Below are positions 24,039 through 32,490 of a DNA stretch of 64,000 nucleotides, in pieces; positions within the stretch are counted from its first letter, which is position 1; every line of letters starts with the position of its first letter. The stretch lies in contig NZ_JAQZSG010000028.1 of NCBI RefSeq assembly GCF_028745515.1, positions 1 through 64,000 on the forward strand, written 5' to 3'. The notes beneath the pieces are model-generated. The model made no database searches, was not told the DNA's origin, and saw only the letters and a program-made list of their open reading frames with translations. The stretch is from Paenibacillus thermotolerans. GTDB lineage: Bacteria; Bacillota; Bacilli; Paenibacillales; YIM-B00363. The position numbers were made by a program, and so were the translations under genes.

Positions 24039-24944
24039 ATGATGAAGAAACGGCTGACTCTCGAACAGAAGAGAGCCTGGATGGGCGTCCTGTTCTCAAC
24101 CCCGCTTATCATCGGTATGATCCTGTTATTTGTACTGCCGCTGATTCAATCGCTAAGATACAGCCTTAGCACCATTCAATTGAAGGAAGGCGGCTTTGAA
24201 GTCGTCTATAAAGGATTCGGGCACTATACGAGCCTGTTCACCACGAACCCGGATTATCCGAGGATGCTGACGGAATCCATCGTCAACATGGTTGTCAACG
24301 TGCCGATCATCGTCATCTTCAGCTTGTTCGTGGCGGTGCTGCTGAATCAGAACTTTAGAGGGCGGGCGTTTGCGAGGTCCGTATTTTTCCTCCCGGTTAT
24401 TTTGACATCCAGTGCGATTGCAGGGATCAGCATCAGCTTCTTCGTCGGCGGCATGACGATGGGGGGGATGGGCGGAGACCCCGGCGCCGGGCAGGAAAGC
24501 ATTATGAAAAGCTTTGAGCTGCGGAAGATGCTCTTGGATTCGGGCTTCCCGCCGAGCATTGTGTTTTATTTAACCGGAGCGGTCGATCGGATTTACGACA
24601 TTATCAGCGCCTCCGGCGTCCAAATATTGATCTTCCTGGCCGGTTTGCAGTCGATTTCCCCTGCGCTGTATGAGGCATCGAAAATCGAGGGAGCGACCGG
24701 GTATGAAATTTTTTGGAAAGTAACGTTCCCGATGGTGTCCCCGCTCATTCTTACGAACGTCGTTTATTCCATTATCGATTCGTTCAGCTTAAGCCCGGTG
24801 AACGAGTTGATTCGCAGGGCGGCATTCTCGCAGTTCAACTTCGGTCTGAGCGCGGCGATGTCCTGGGTGTTCTTCCTTGTGGTCGCCATTATTTTGTCCG
24901 TCTCGGTCGGACTCATCTCTAGAAAAGTGTTCTATTACGATTAA
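24039..24944 (+). CDS. Sugar ABC importer permease (MalF/UgpA type), pair 2
   Basis: A 301-residue CUT1 permease. EAA loop: YEASKIEGATGYEIFWKVTFPMVSP. A Gly/Met-rich extracellular insert (GGMTMGGMGGDPGAG, about residue 144-158) and the following helix LRKMLLDSGFPPSIVFYLTGAVDRIYDII separate the third and fourth segments, which is not seen in pair 1. The GTG at 24033 overlaps the previous stop, but the ATG at 24039 is better spaced from GGGGAG. It is thus coupled to the DUF5696 gene. Confidence 0.92.
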   Translation: MMKKRLTLEQKRAWMGVLFSTPLIIGMILLFVLPLIQSLRYSLSTIQLKEGGFEVVYKGFGHYTSLFTTNPDYPRMLTESIVNMVVNVPIIVIFSLFVAVLLNQNFRGRAFARSVFFLPVILTSSAIAGISISFFVGGMTMGGMGGDPGAGQESIMKSFELRKMLLDSGFPPSIVFYLTGAVDRIYDIISASGVQILIFLAGLQSISPALYEASKIEGATGYEIFWKVTFPMVSPLILTNVVYSIIDSFSLSPVNELIRRAAFSQFNFGLSAAMSWVFFLVVAIILSVSVGLISRKVFYYD

Positions 24945-24958
24945 GGGGGGAAAGCGGA

Positions 24959-25909
24959 ATGAAACTGCCTGCAGCACAACTTAATCGGATCGTGGAGCAG
25001 CACCAGCCGATCGAGAAAGCAAAGCACTGGTTATGGATCATCGCGCGGACGGTCATGATCGCGGGTTTCTGTTTTATTATTTTGTTCCCGCTGTTTTTAC
25101 GGCTTTCCGTCGCGTTCCGAGACAAGGCGGATATTTATGACCCGACGGTGCTTTGGATTCCTAGGCATTTCACATGGGATAACATCAGGCTCGCGATCGA
25201 AGGGATCGATTATCCGACCGCTCTGTTGAATACAGTGCTGATTTCGGGAGGAACGACGCTCGTTCAGTTGATTTCTTGCTCGCTCGCGGCATACGCGTTC
25301 GCGAAATTAAAGTTTCGAGGCAGCGGTCTGTTGTTTGCGCTCGTCGTGTTCACCATTGTCGTACCGCCGCAAACGATCATGATTCCGGTTTACATGACGT
25401 ATCGCTATTTCGATTTGTTCGGTCTTGTTCCGTTGCTGACAGGTCATAAAAGCTTCAATCTGATCGATACGTTCTGGCCGTTCTTTATTTCTTCCGGCAC
25501 CGCGATGGGCCTGAAGAACGGATTGTATATTTATATTTTCCGGCAATTTTTCCGCGGCATTCCGAAGGAGCTGGAGGAAGCGGCTCTCGTGGACGGCAGC
25601 GGCATGCTCCGCACGTTCGCTCGCATTGTGGTGCCTAACGCGGCTCCGGCGTTCATCACGGTGGCGCTGTTCTCTTTCGTATGGCAATGGAACGACAGCT
25701 ATTATGTTTCGCTGTTCCTGAGCCGCGTGAAAGTATTGTCTACCGAGCTAATGGGTATGGGCATGAACTTGAAGGAGCCGGATCCGATCTATCAGCTTAT
25801 GCTGATGAATACAGGCGTATTCCTGATGATGATCCCGCTCATTATTCTCTATCTATTCGTACAACGGCACTTTGTTGAAAGTGTGGAAAGAACCGGAATT
25901 ACGGGTTAA
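24959..25909 (+). CDS. Sugar ABC importer permease (MalG/UgpE type), pair 2
   Basis: A 316-residue permease and partner of the preceding gene. EAA loop: EEAALVDGSGMLRTFARIVVPNAAPAF. A 35-residue N-terminal cytoplasmic tail precedes the first membrane segment. An extended loop around LTGHKSFNLIDTFWPFFISSGTAMGLKNG differs from pair 1. The sequence is clearly not a recent duplicate of 18493, so the two pairs are likely to serve different substrates or binding proteins. AAGGGGGG precedes the ATG. The regulator gene starts 13 nt after its stop. Confidence 0.92.
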   Translation: MKLPAAQLNRIVEQHQPIEKAKHWLWIIARTVMIAGFCFIILFPLFLRLSVAFRDKADIYDPTVLWIPRHFTWDNIRLAIEGIDYPTALLNTVLISGGTTLVQLISCSLAAYAFAKLKFRGSGLLFALVVFTIVVPPQTIMIPVYMTYRYFDLFGLVPLLTGHKSFNLIDTFWPFFISSGTAMGLKNGLYIYIFRQFFRGIPKELEEAALVDGSGMLRTFARIVVPNAAPAFITVALFSFVWQWNDSYYVSLFLSRVKVLSTELMGMGMNLKEPDPIYQLMLMNTGVFLMMIPLIILYLFVQRHFVESVERTGITG

Positions 25910-25922
25910 TGAGGGACGGGAT

Positions 25923-27086
25923 GTGAATTCATTGTTGAATGGCGAGAAGCCATTGTACAGTCAAATTTTCGAAATATTGCGCAGCCGGATTGTTCGCGGC
26001 GAATATACCGCCGATCAGCAGCTGCCGACTGAAGTAGAGCTTGCCGAACAATTCAACGTCAGCCGGATCACGTCGAAGCGGGCATTAATCGAGCTTGAGC
26101 GCGTCGGGTTGATCTACCGCCGAAGGGGCAGCGGAAGCTTCGTCAAGAACCGGGAGGAAAGCCGAAAGTTTGCCGCGGGAGAGCAACCGGGAATCCCTAC
26201 GGGCCAGATTGTTTCGATGATCATCCCGTATGTGGCCTCAAACAATATGCTGGGATATATTCCGGGGCTTTCCGCTTATTTGGAACAAAAGGGGTACTAT
26301 CTCAGCATTCACAACAGCGATTGGAGCAGCGAGCAGGAACGCGACCTGCTGCGGTCATTGCCCAAGCGGGGAACGTCGGGAATTATTCTTTATCCGGTCA
26401 GCACGGAGCGCAATTTGGATCTTGTTCATTCCCTTCATTCGAACGGCTATCCGATTGTGACCATCGATCAGTATTACAGCTCTCTGACTATGGGGAGCGT
26501 TGTTTCGGACAATTATAACGGGTGCTATATGGCAACCGGCAAGCTGGTCGAACTGGGACATAAGCGTATCGCTTTCTTGTCCACCATCGACATTCAGTAC
26601 CGTTCTACCGTACGGGACCGGTTTTTCGGCTATTGCAAAGCGCTCTCCGACAAAGGCATAACGCTGGATCCCGATCTTATATTCAGCCAAATGCCTCCGG
26701 AGGCCGAAACGAGTCCTATGAGCCGAAAAGCTTTCTACAAAACGGTGCTTACCCAAATGCTCGACCTGCAAGTAACGGCAATACAGGCGGAACACGATAT
26801 GGTTGCCTTCGATGTCATTAAGGCGGCAATCGAGCTCGGAATAAGCATTCCCGGTCAGCTTTCGATCGTAGGCTTTGACAACAACCAAGAGTTTGCGCTT
26901 CACGCGGACGTTCCGATCACGACGGTCGAACAAGATTACGTGGAAATCGGCAAAAGGGCCGCCATGCTGATCGTCTCTCAATTGGAATCCGGAACCCGTC
27001 AACATGAACGCGTAGACGTCCCTGTTTCGTGGATTCTCAGGGAATCGGCCGGTCCCGGCCCGGAAGCGAACAATTTGAACGACTAG
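25923..27086 (+). CDS. GntR-HTH/LacI-ligand-domain (AraR-type) repressor 2
   Basis: A 387-residue paralogue of the regulator at 11526. The GntR part (PLYSQIFEILRSRIVRGEY ... VSRITSKRALIELERVGLIYRRRGSGSFV) is nearly the same as in the first, especially in the recognition helix, while the sugar-binding part differs more (for example VGFDNNQEFALHADVPITTVEQDYVEIGKRAA). The two should bind the same or similar DNA and answer to different sugars. The frame opens inside the preceding permease gene at 25872; GTG 25923 with GAGGG (25911-25915) is the likelier start and aligns with the start of the paralogue. Confidence 0.9.
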   Translation: MNSLLNGEKPLYSQIFEILRSRIVRGEYTADQQLPTEVELAEQFNVSRITSKRALIELERVGLIYRRRGSGSFVKNREESRKFAAGEQPGIPTGQIVSMIIPYVASNNMLGYIPGLSAYLEQKGYYLSIHNSDWSSEQERDLLRSLPKRGTSGIILYPVSTERNLDLVHSLHSNGYPIVTIDQYYSSLTMGSVVSDNYNGCYMATGKLVELGHKRIAFLSTIDIQYRSTVRDRFFGYCKALSDKGITLDPDLIFSQMPPEAETSPMSRKAFYKTVLTQMLDLQVTAIQAEHDMVAFDVIKAAIELGISIPGQLSIVGFDNNQEFALHADVPITTVEQDYVEIGKRAAMLIVSQLESGTRQHERVDVPVSWILRESAGPGPEANNLND

Positions 27087-27152
27087 TACCTTAATGAAGC
27101 TTTCTTGCGGTACAATGTCTTTAAAATGAATAAATGACGGGAGAGGTTGCGT

Positions 27153-28025
27153 GTGAAAATCGGTTTGAGCTCTTACAGCTTGCTTGCAGCGTTAAAAGAC
27201 GGTTCCATGCATGTGCTGGATATTCCTCAGTGGATTAAAGAAAACGGCGGAGAGCATCTGGAGCTCGTTCCCTACGGTTACACGCTCGTAGACAATCCGG
27301 AGCTTGCCGACGCGCTCCGGGCAAAGGCGGATGAAGCGGGGATCGAGCTGTCCAACTACAGCTTGCCGGCGAACTTCGTACAGGAGACGGAGGAGGCGTT
27401 CGAGGCGGAGGTGGAGCGGCTCAAGACGCATGTCGATTTGCTTCACCGAATGGGTATCCCGAGCATGCGCCACGATGTGACGGCGTTTACGCTTCCGCCG
27501 GAAAAGCAGACGCTGGAATATTTCGAGAATTCGTTCGGGCAAATCGTGGAAGGAAGCCGCCGCATTGCCGATTATGCCGCCGGGTTCGGGATAACGACTA
27601 CGATTGAAAACCACGGCTTCTCGGTGCAGTCCAGCGAGCGCGTGCAGCGGGTGCTTCGGGCGGTGAACCGAAGCAACTTCAAGACGACGCTTGACGTAGG
27701 CAATTTCCTGTGCGTGGATGAGCAGCCGATTATCGGCGTAATGAACAACCTGCCGTACGCGAACGTGATTCACTTCAAAGATTTTTACATTCGGCCGTAT
27801 TACAGCAATCCGGGCGGCGGGGATTGGTTCCGCACGACGCACGGCAACTATTTGCGCGGCGCGATCGTCGGGCAAGGCGACATTGAAATCGTCGAGATCG
27901 TCAAGCTGATAAAGAAGTCCGGCTATGACGGATATATTACCGTTGAGTTCGAAGGGATGGAAGACTGCAAAGTCGGCTCCAAAATCGGTATGGACAATCT
28001 TCGCCGAATTTGGAACGAAGTATAG
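27153..28025 (+). CDS. Sugar phosphate isomerase/epimerase-like (AP endonuclease 2 fold)
   Basis: A 290-residue TIM-barrel protein of the xylose-isomerase-like superfamily used by many sugar epimerases and isomerases. Metal-ligand regions can be followed: LELVPYG, MRHDVTAF, TIENHGFSVQ (Glu of the metal site), TTLDVGNFL (Asp), VIHFKDFYIRP (His, Asp) and YITVEFEGMEDC (Glu). The whole set for a bound divalent metal seems intact. The substrate is unknown. GGGAGAGG (27139-27146) sets GTG 27153 rather than the TTG at 27147. It closes the ABC cluster and probably acts on the sugar taken up or released there. A terminator follows at 28065. Confidence 0.85.
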   Translation: MKIGLSSYSLLAALKDGSMHVLDIPQWIKENGGEHLELVPYGYTLVDNPELADALRAKADEAGIELSNYSLPANFVQETEEAFEAEVERLKTHVDLLHRMGIPSMRHDVTAFTLPPEKQTLEYFENSFGQIVEGSRRIADYAAGFGITTTIENHGFSVQSSERVQRVLRAVNRSNFKTTLDVGNFLCVDEQPIIGVMNNLPYANVIHFKDFYIRPYYSNPGGGDWFRTTHGNYLRGAIVGQGDIEIVEIVKLIKKSGYDGYITVEFEGMEDCKVGSKIGMDNLRRIWNEV

Positions 28026-28064
28026 TTATAAGGCAGACGGCGACTGTAGCCGGGCTATGTCGGG

Positions 28065-28088
28065 AGGGGGACCGTGAGGTTCCCCTTT
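28065..28088 (+). terminator. Terminator of the ABC cluster
   Basis: GGGGGACC (28066-28073), loop GTGA and GGTTCCCC (28078-28085) pair with one G-T wobble, followed by TTT. It lies 40 nt after the last gene of the cluster. Confidence 0.7.
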
Positions 28089-28089
28089 C

Positions 28090-28477
28090 TGGTATATTAG
28101 TAAGCATAAATTTTTCGGATACGGGCACCCCTTTTTAAACTTCGACTTCGTGATCGTATCAAACTTTGAGCTTAGTGGAAGCTCTAGACTCAAAAATTGA
28201 TACTATTCCACTAGCTGTTACCCTAAAGTACGGCGTCTGTTGCTCATACGCTCAAAAAATGATCTTAAACCCACAGAACTCACTTGAAGAAAGCCAATAA
28301 GCTAAATTTTTGAAACTAACCAATCTGATATGCTCTATTTATGAGCAAAAGATTGTAGCCAATAAACAGGCACGCTAAAGAGGAACGGGTTTGGAATATG
28401 CCGGGGAAACGGTGCAAGCCGTAAGGTTCGTAAACGGGCCTAGCGGCTTTTAGGAAAGAAATAAAATATATCAACTG
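28090..28477. other. AT-rich structured intergenic DNA without a gene
   Basis: No coding frame is convincing. A long imperfect stem is visible: TATCAAACTTTGAG (28157-28170) against CTCAAAAATTGATA (28189-28202), 12 of 14 pairs, with an inner GAGCTT/AAGCTC hairpin (28168-28184). A separate TAGTGGAA/TTCCACTA repeat overlaps it. Near the right end AAGCCG/CGGCTTTT could form a weak terminator-like stem. Base composition is clearly more AT-rich than the flanking genes. Confidence 0.5.
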
Positions 28478-28506
28478 TTTACACGATACCTAGTAAAACA
28501 TATAAT
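28478..28506 (+). promoter_or_regulatory. Strong sigma-A promoter of the cutC-mannosidase operon
   Basis: TTTACA (28478-28483), exactly 17 nt, TATAAT (28501-28506). It stands about 54 nt before the cutC start and is the best promoter match in the window. Confidence 0.8.
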
Positions 28507-28559
28507 TAATACGTATTTAGTTTATTAGATATAACAACTTTTTGCTGTGAGTGTGCGAT

Positions 28560-29282
28560 ATGACGGATATGAAATATATGTTAGAAATTATTGCGACGAG
28601 CGCGGCCGATGCGAGAGCCGCAGAAGCGGGCGGCGCGGATCGGATCGAGCTGGTAAGCGCCATCTCGGAAGGCGGTCTGACGCCGAGCTTCGGCATGATC
28701 GAGCAGGTCGTCGGGTCCGTGAGCATACCGGTGAACGTCATGGTTCGCCCGCACAGCCGTTCGTTCTGCTACGATGCGGACGAGATCCGGCTGATGCGCC
28801 GGGACATTCGCGTCATCCGGGAGCTTGGCGCCGCCGGCATCGTCGTCGGCGGCTTGACCCGTGGCGGAGCGGTCGATACGGCGGCTCTCGCCGAGTGGCT
28901 GGAGGAAGCGGAGGGCGTCGGCGTGACGTTCCATCGGGCGTTCGATGAAGCGTCGAATTTGCGTGACGCTTACAACACGCTTGCCCGTTATCCGGGCGTG
29001 CATCGCATTCTTACGTCCGGCGGCAAGCCGAAAGCGCCGGATGCGGTTCGCGAGCTCGGCGAGCTGGCCTCGTTGCGCCGCAAGTCCGCCGGTCCCGCCG
29101 TAATGGCCGGTTCGGGTCTTGAAACGAGTTCGCTTTACGGCTTTGTGAAAGCAAGCGGAGTAACGGAGGTTCACCTCGGTTCAGGGGTACGCAACCAAGG
29201 AAGCTATCTTGAACCGATATCGGAAGCGCTTGTCGCCGAGGCGAAGCGGGCGTTCGAAATGGCTGTGCGAGAGCAACAGTGA
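28560..29282 (+). CDS. cutC: CutC-family TIM-barrel protein
   Basis: A 240-residue member of the CutC family, with the marks EIIATSAADARAAEAGGADRIELVSAISEGGLTPS and NVMVRPHSRSFCYDADEI, VVGGLTRGGAVD, VTFHRAFDEA, ILTSGGKPKAP and MAGSGL. CutC was named for copper tolerance in Escherichia coli, but that role is disputed and the fold is a sugar-enzyme-like TIM barrel. Here the gene heads a probable operon with two mannosidases and an asparaginase, which argues for a glycan role. The frame opens at GTG 28551; I prefer the ATG at 28560, though neither has a strong ribosome binding site. Confidence 0.85.
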   Translation: MTDMKYMLEIIATSAADARAAEAGGADRIELVSAISEGGLTPSFGMIEQVVGSVSIPVNVMVRPHSRSFCYDADEIRLMRRDIRVIRELGAAGIVVGGLTRGGAVDTAALAEWLEEAEGVGVTFHRAFDEASNLRDAYNTLARYPGVHRILTSGGKPKAPDAVRELGELASLRRKSAGPAVMAGSGLETSSLYGFVKASGVTEVHLGSGVRNQGSYLEPISEALVAEAKRAFEMAVREQQ

Positions 29283-29307
29283 TCAGCATACAGGGAGGCA
29301 GCAGCTT

Positions 29308-32300
29308 ATGTTTTTGACCGAATCGAAATTGGAAGCCAGACTCCGAGAGCTGTCGGGTTATAGATATCGAGACGCCCGTACGATTTCCGAGTGGAGAAGC
29401 AAAGTAGACGAAGCCGGTGAAATCGGAGCGTATCCGACGAAGGACGGCGAATGGAAAGCGATGAAGGTCGGGGACCGCTGGAAGGGACGCGACCTATATT
29501 TGTGGCTTGACGCCGATGTGGATGTTCCGGCGGAATGGGCCGGCAAGCGGGTGCTCGGGCGGTTTGATTTCGGCGATACGGGCGGCGGAAACAATTCCGG
29601 CTTCGAATCGCTGTTGTTCCTGGAAGGCAAGCCGTATCAAGGAGTCGACTCCAATCATAAGGAAGTATTTCTTCCCGCGGAGACTGCAGGCCGAACGGTA
29701 TCGTTCACGTTCCGGCTATGGTCGGGCCTTGAGGGCGGCGGCGTCCCGAGAGATCAGGAGCACGCGATCCGTATGTCGGAGATTTGCTGGCTTGACGAGA
29801 CGGCGGACGATTTCTTTTACACCGCTTGGGCCGTATTCGATACGGTTAAAAATTTGGACGCGAATCAGAGCGAACGCGCGCTGCTGCTGAAGGCGCTCGA
29901 CGGCTCGTTCCGCCTCATCGACTGGTCTCGTCCGGGCTCCGGCGCGTTTTACGATTCGGTTTATGCTGCCAGACAATTCCTGGAGGATGAGCTGAACCGG
30001 CTTGAGAAGCATCACAATGTAACGGTGTACGCGATCGGCCATACGCATATCGACGTCGCCTGGCTTTGGAGATTGAAGCATACGAGGGAAAAAGGAGCCC
30101 GTTCCTTCTCGACGGTGCTGCGTCTAATGGAGCTTTTCCCCGAATATATTTTCTTGCAGACACAGCCTCAGCTGTATGAATATATAAAGCGCGATTACCC
30201 GGAAATATACGAGAACATCCGCAAACGGGTGGCGGAAGGGCGCTGGGAAGCGGCGGGAGGTATGTGGCTTGAGGCCGACTGCAACCTGACCTCCGGCGAA
30301 TCGCTAGTGCGGCAAATTTTGTACGGCACGAAGTTTTTGCGCGACGAGTTCGGCGTGGAATGCGATTATTTGTGGCTTCCGGACGTATTCGGCTACAGCT
30401 GGGCGCTCCCGCAAATTTTGAAAAAATCCGGCATCGATACGTTTATGACGACGAAAATCAGCTGGAACCAGTATAACCGCATGCCGCACGATACGTTCAA
30501 GTGGCGCGGCATAGACGGCACCGAGGTGCTCACGCACTTCATCACGACCCCGGAGCCTTGGTCGCAGCCGGGCTCCTGGTTCTACACGTATAACGGCAGA
30601 ATTATGGCCAAGACGGTTAAAGGAATATGGGACGCGTACCGGGATAAAGAAGTAAACCAAGAGCTGCTGCTTTCGTACGGTTACGGCGACGGCGGCGGCG
30701 GGGTCAACCGCGAGATGCTGGAAATGCGCAGACGGCTTGACCGCATTCCGGGCTTGCCGCATGTAAAGACGCTGACGGCGGGCGAATATTTCCGCAAGCT
30801 GCAGGATACGGTGGCTTCCACGGACAGCTACGTGCATACGTGGGACGGCGAGCTGTACTTGGAGTATCACCGCGGGACTTACACAAGCCAAGCCTACAAC
30901 AAGCGAATGAACCGCAAGCTCGAGCTGCTGTACCGCGAAACGGAGTGGCTGTCCGCGGTAAGCGAGCAGTTGAGCGGAGGCAAGTCCGTTTATCCGGCGA
31001 AGGAATTGAACGAAGGATGGAAAATCATTCTCCGCAACCAGTTCCACGACATTATTCCGGGGTCTTCGATTCAAGAGGTATACGAGGACAGCCGGGCGGA
31101 ATACGCCGAGGCGGAGAAGCTTGCGGTTGACGCGTGGAGCCAAGCGGCGAACGGACTTTCCGCCGAGCCGAACGCGAAGCAAGTGACGGTGTTCAACTCA
31201 GCGCCTTGGACGAGAGAAGACGTACTGGTCGTCCCTGCGGACGGTAGCGGGAAAGGCGCTTGGCTCGACGCCCGCGGCAACGAGCTGGAGGCGCAGCATA
31301 ACGGCTCCGAATGGGTCGTTAAGACCGGCGCGCTCCCGTCGATGGGCTGGAGCACGCTTACGTTCGAAGCCGGCGCCGCCGTCTCGAAGCCGGCAGCCGC
31401 TCCGTTCGAATCGCGGCCGAACGGCATCCGTACGCCGCATTACAGCATCGAATGGAACGAGCACGGTCAGCTCTCATCGATCTTCGATCTCGCCGAAGAG
31501 CGGGAAGTATTGGCGGAGGGAGCCCGCGGCAACGTGCTGCAAGTGTTTGAAGACAAGCCGCTTGCTCACGAGGCTTGGGACATCGATTTATTCTATCAGG
31601 AAAAGTCGAGAGAAATTACGGAGCTGCAATCGGTGCGCTTGGTCGAGTCGGGCCCGGTGCGCGCGGTTGTTCGCTTCGAGTGGAAATACATGGATTCCGT
31701 CGTGAAACAGGACATGATCGTATATGCCGGAAGCCGCCGGATCGACTTTAAGACGGAGGCGGATTGGCAGGAGCCTAAGCAGCTGCTTAAAGCGGCGTTC
31801 CCGGTCGCGGTCCGCTCCACGGAAGCGACCTACGACGTGCAGTTCGGCAACGTCAAGCGGCCGACACACTGGAATACGAGCTGGGACTATGCGAGATTCG
31901 AGACGGTCGGTCAGCAATGGGCGGATCTTTCCGAGCAAGGATACGGCGTCAGCCTGCTAAACGATTGCAAATACGGCTACGACATTAAAGATCATACGAT
32001 CCGCTTGTCGCTCATCAAGTCGGCGACGCATCCGGATCCGAACGCGGACCGCGGCTATCATCTGTTTACGTACGCGCTGCTGCCGCACTCCGGCAGCTGG
32101 ATCGACGGCGAGACCGCGCAGGAGGCATGGCATCTGAACCAGCCGCTTACGTGGATCCGCGGCGCGGCGGCACAGCCGGAGCTATCCACTTTCAGCATCG
32201 CCGGCGACCATATTATGGTCGATGCGGTGAAGCAATCGGAGGACGGCGAGGCGATCGTGCTGCGGGTGCATGAATACGCCGGCGCGAGAAAGAAAGTCGA

Positions 32301-32445
32301 AATTCGCAGCGGGCTTTCCGTCGAAAGCTGGCAGGAATGCGACCTGATGGAACGGCCGGAAGGCGAGCCGGTTCGCGGCGAACCGATTCGTTTCTTTATC
32401 AAGCCGTACGAAATTAAGACATTCCGGATTTCGATTCGAACATAA
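29308..32445 (+). CDS. GH38 alpha-mannosidase (large, cytoplasmic)
   Basis: A 1046-residue enzyme. An N-terminal beta module (about 40-165, with WKGRDLYLWLDADVDVPAEWAGKRVLGRFDFG) precedes the GH38 catalytic domain. Zinc and nucleophile motifs are GHTHIDVAWLW (His245, His247, Asp249) and LWLPDVFGYSWALPQI (Asp359). A His in NQFHDIIPGSSIQEVYEDSR follows in the middle domain, and the long beta-sandwich C-terminal half is complete. It removes alpha-linked mannose with retention. There is no signal peptide. GGGAGG (29293-29298) sets the ATG at 29308; the frame opens inside cutC. It differs from the second GH38 gene in length and N-terminal module, so the two are not recent duplicates. Confidence 0.92.
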   Translation: MFLTESKLEARLRELSGYRYRDARTISEWRSKVDEAGEIGAYPTKDGEWKAMKVGDRWKGRDLYLWLDADVDVPAEWAGKRVLGRFDFGDTGGGNNSGFESLLFLEGKPYQGVDSNHKEVFLPAETAGRTVSFTFRLWSGLEGGGVPRDQEHAIRMSEICWLDETADDFFYTAWAVFDTVKNLDANQSERALLLKALDGSFRLIDWSRPGSGAFYDSVYAARQFLEDELNRLEKHHNVTVYAIGHTHIDVAWLWRLKHTREKGARSFSTVLRLMELFPEYIFLQTQPQLYEYIKRDYPEIYENIRKRVAEGRWEAAGGMWLEADCNLTSGESLVRQILYGTKFLRDEFGVECDYLWLPDVFGYSWALPQILKKSGIDTFMTTKISWNQYNRMPHDTFKWRGIDGTEVLTHFITTPEPWSQPGSWFYTYNGRIMAKTVKGIWDAYRDKEVNQELLLSYGYGDGGGGVNREMLEMRRRLDRIPGLPHVKTLTAGEYFRKLQDTVASTDSYVHTWDGELYLEYHRGTYTSQAYNKRMNRKLELLYRETEWLSAVSEQLSGGKSVYPAKELNEGWKIILRNQFHDIIPGSSIQEVYEDSRAEYAEAEKLAVDAWSQAANGLSAEPNAKQVTVFNSAPWTREDVLVVPADGSGKGAWLDARGNELEAQHNGSEWVVKTGALPSMGWSTLTFEAGAAVSKPAAAPFESRPNGIRTPHYSIEWNEHGQLSSIFDLAEEREVLAEGARGNVLQVFEDKPLAHEAWDIDLFYQEKSREITELQSVRLVESGPVRAVVRFEWKYMDSVVKQDMIVYAGSRRIDFKTEADWQEPKQLLKAAFPVAVRSTEATYDVQFGNVKRPTHWNTSWDYARFETVGQQWADLSEQGYGVSLLNDCKYGYDIKDHTIRLSLIKSATHPDPNADRGYHLFTYALLPHSGSWIDGETAQEAWHLNQPLTWIRGAAAQPELSTFSIAGDHIMVDAVKQSEDGEAIVLRVHEYAGARKKVEIRSGLSVESWQECDLMERPEGEPVRGEPIRFFIKPYEIKTFRISIRT

Positions 32446-32490
32446 TTCGTTCCCGGCAATGAGCGGGAAACGTTCTCGGAGGGATGAACC

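Noticed and set aside
28370-28460. A group II intron or riboswitch piece
   Set aside because: GC-rich short stems near 28400-28450 looked suggestive, but no domain V-like hairpin, reverse transcriptase or known aptamer pattern could be matched.
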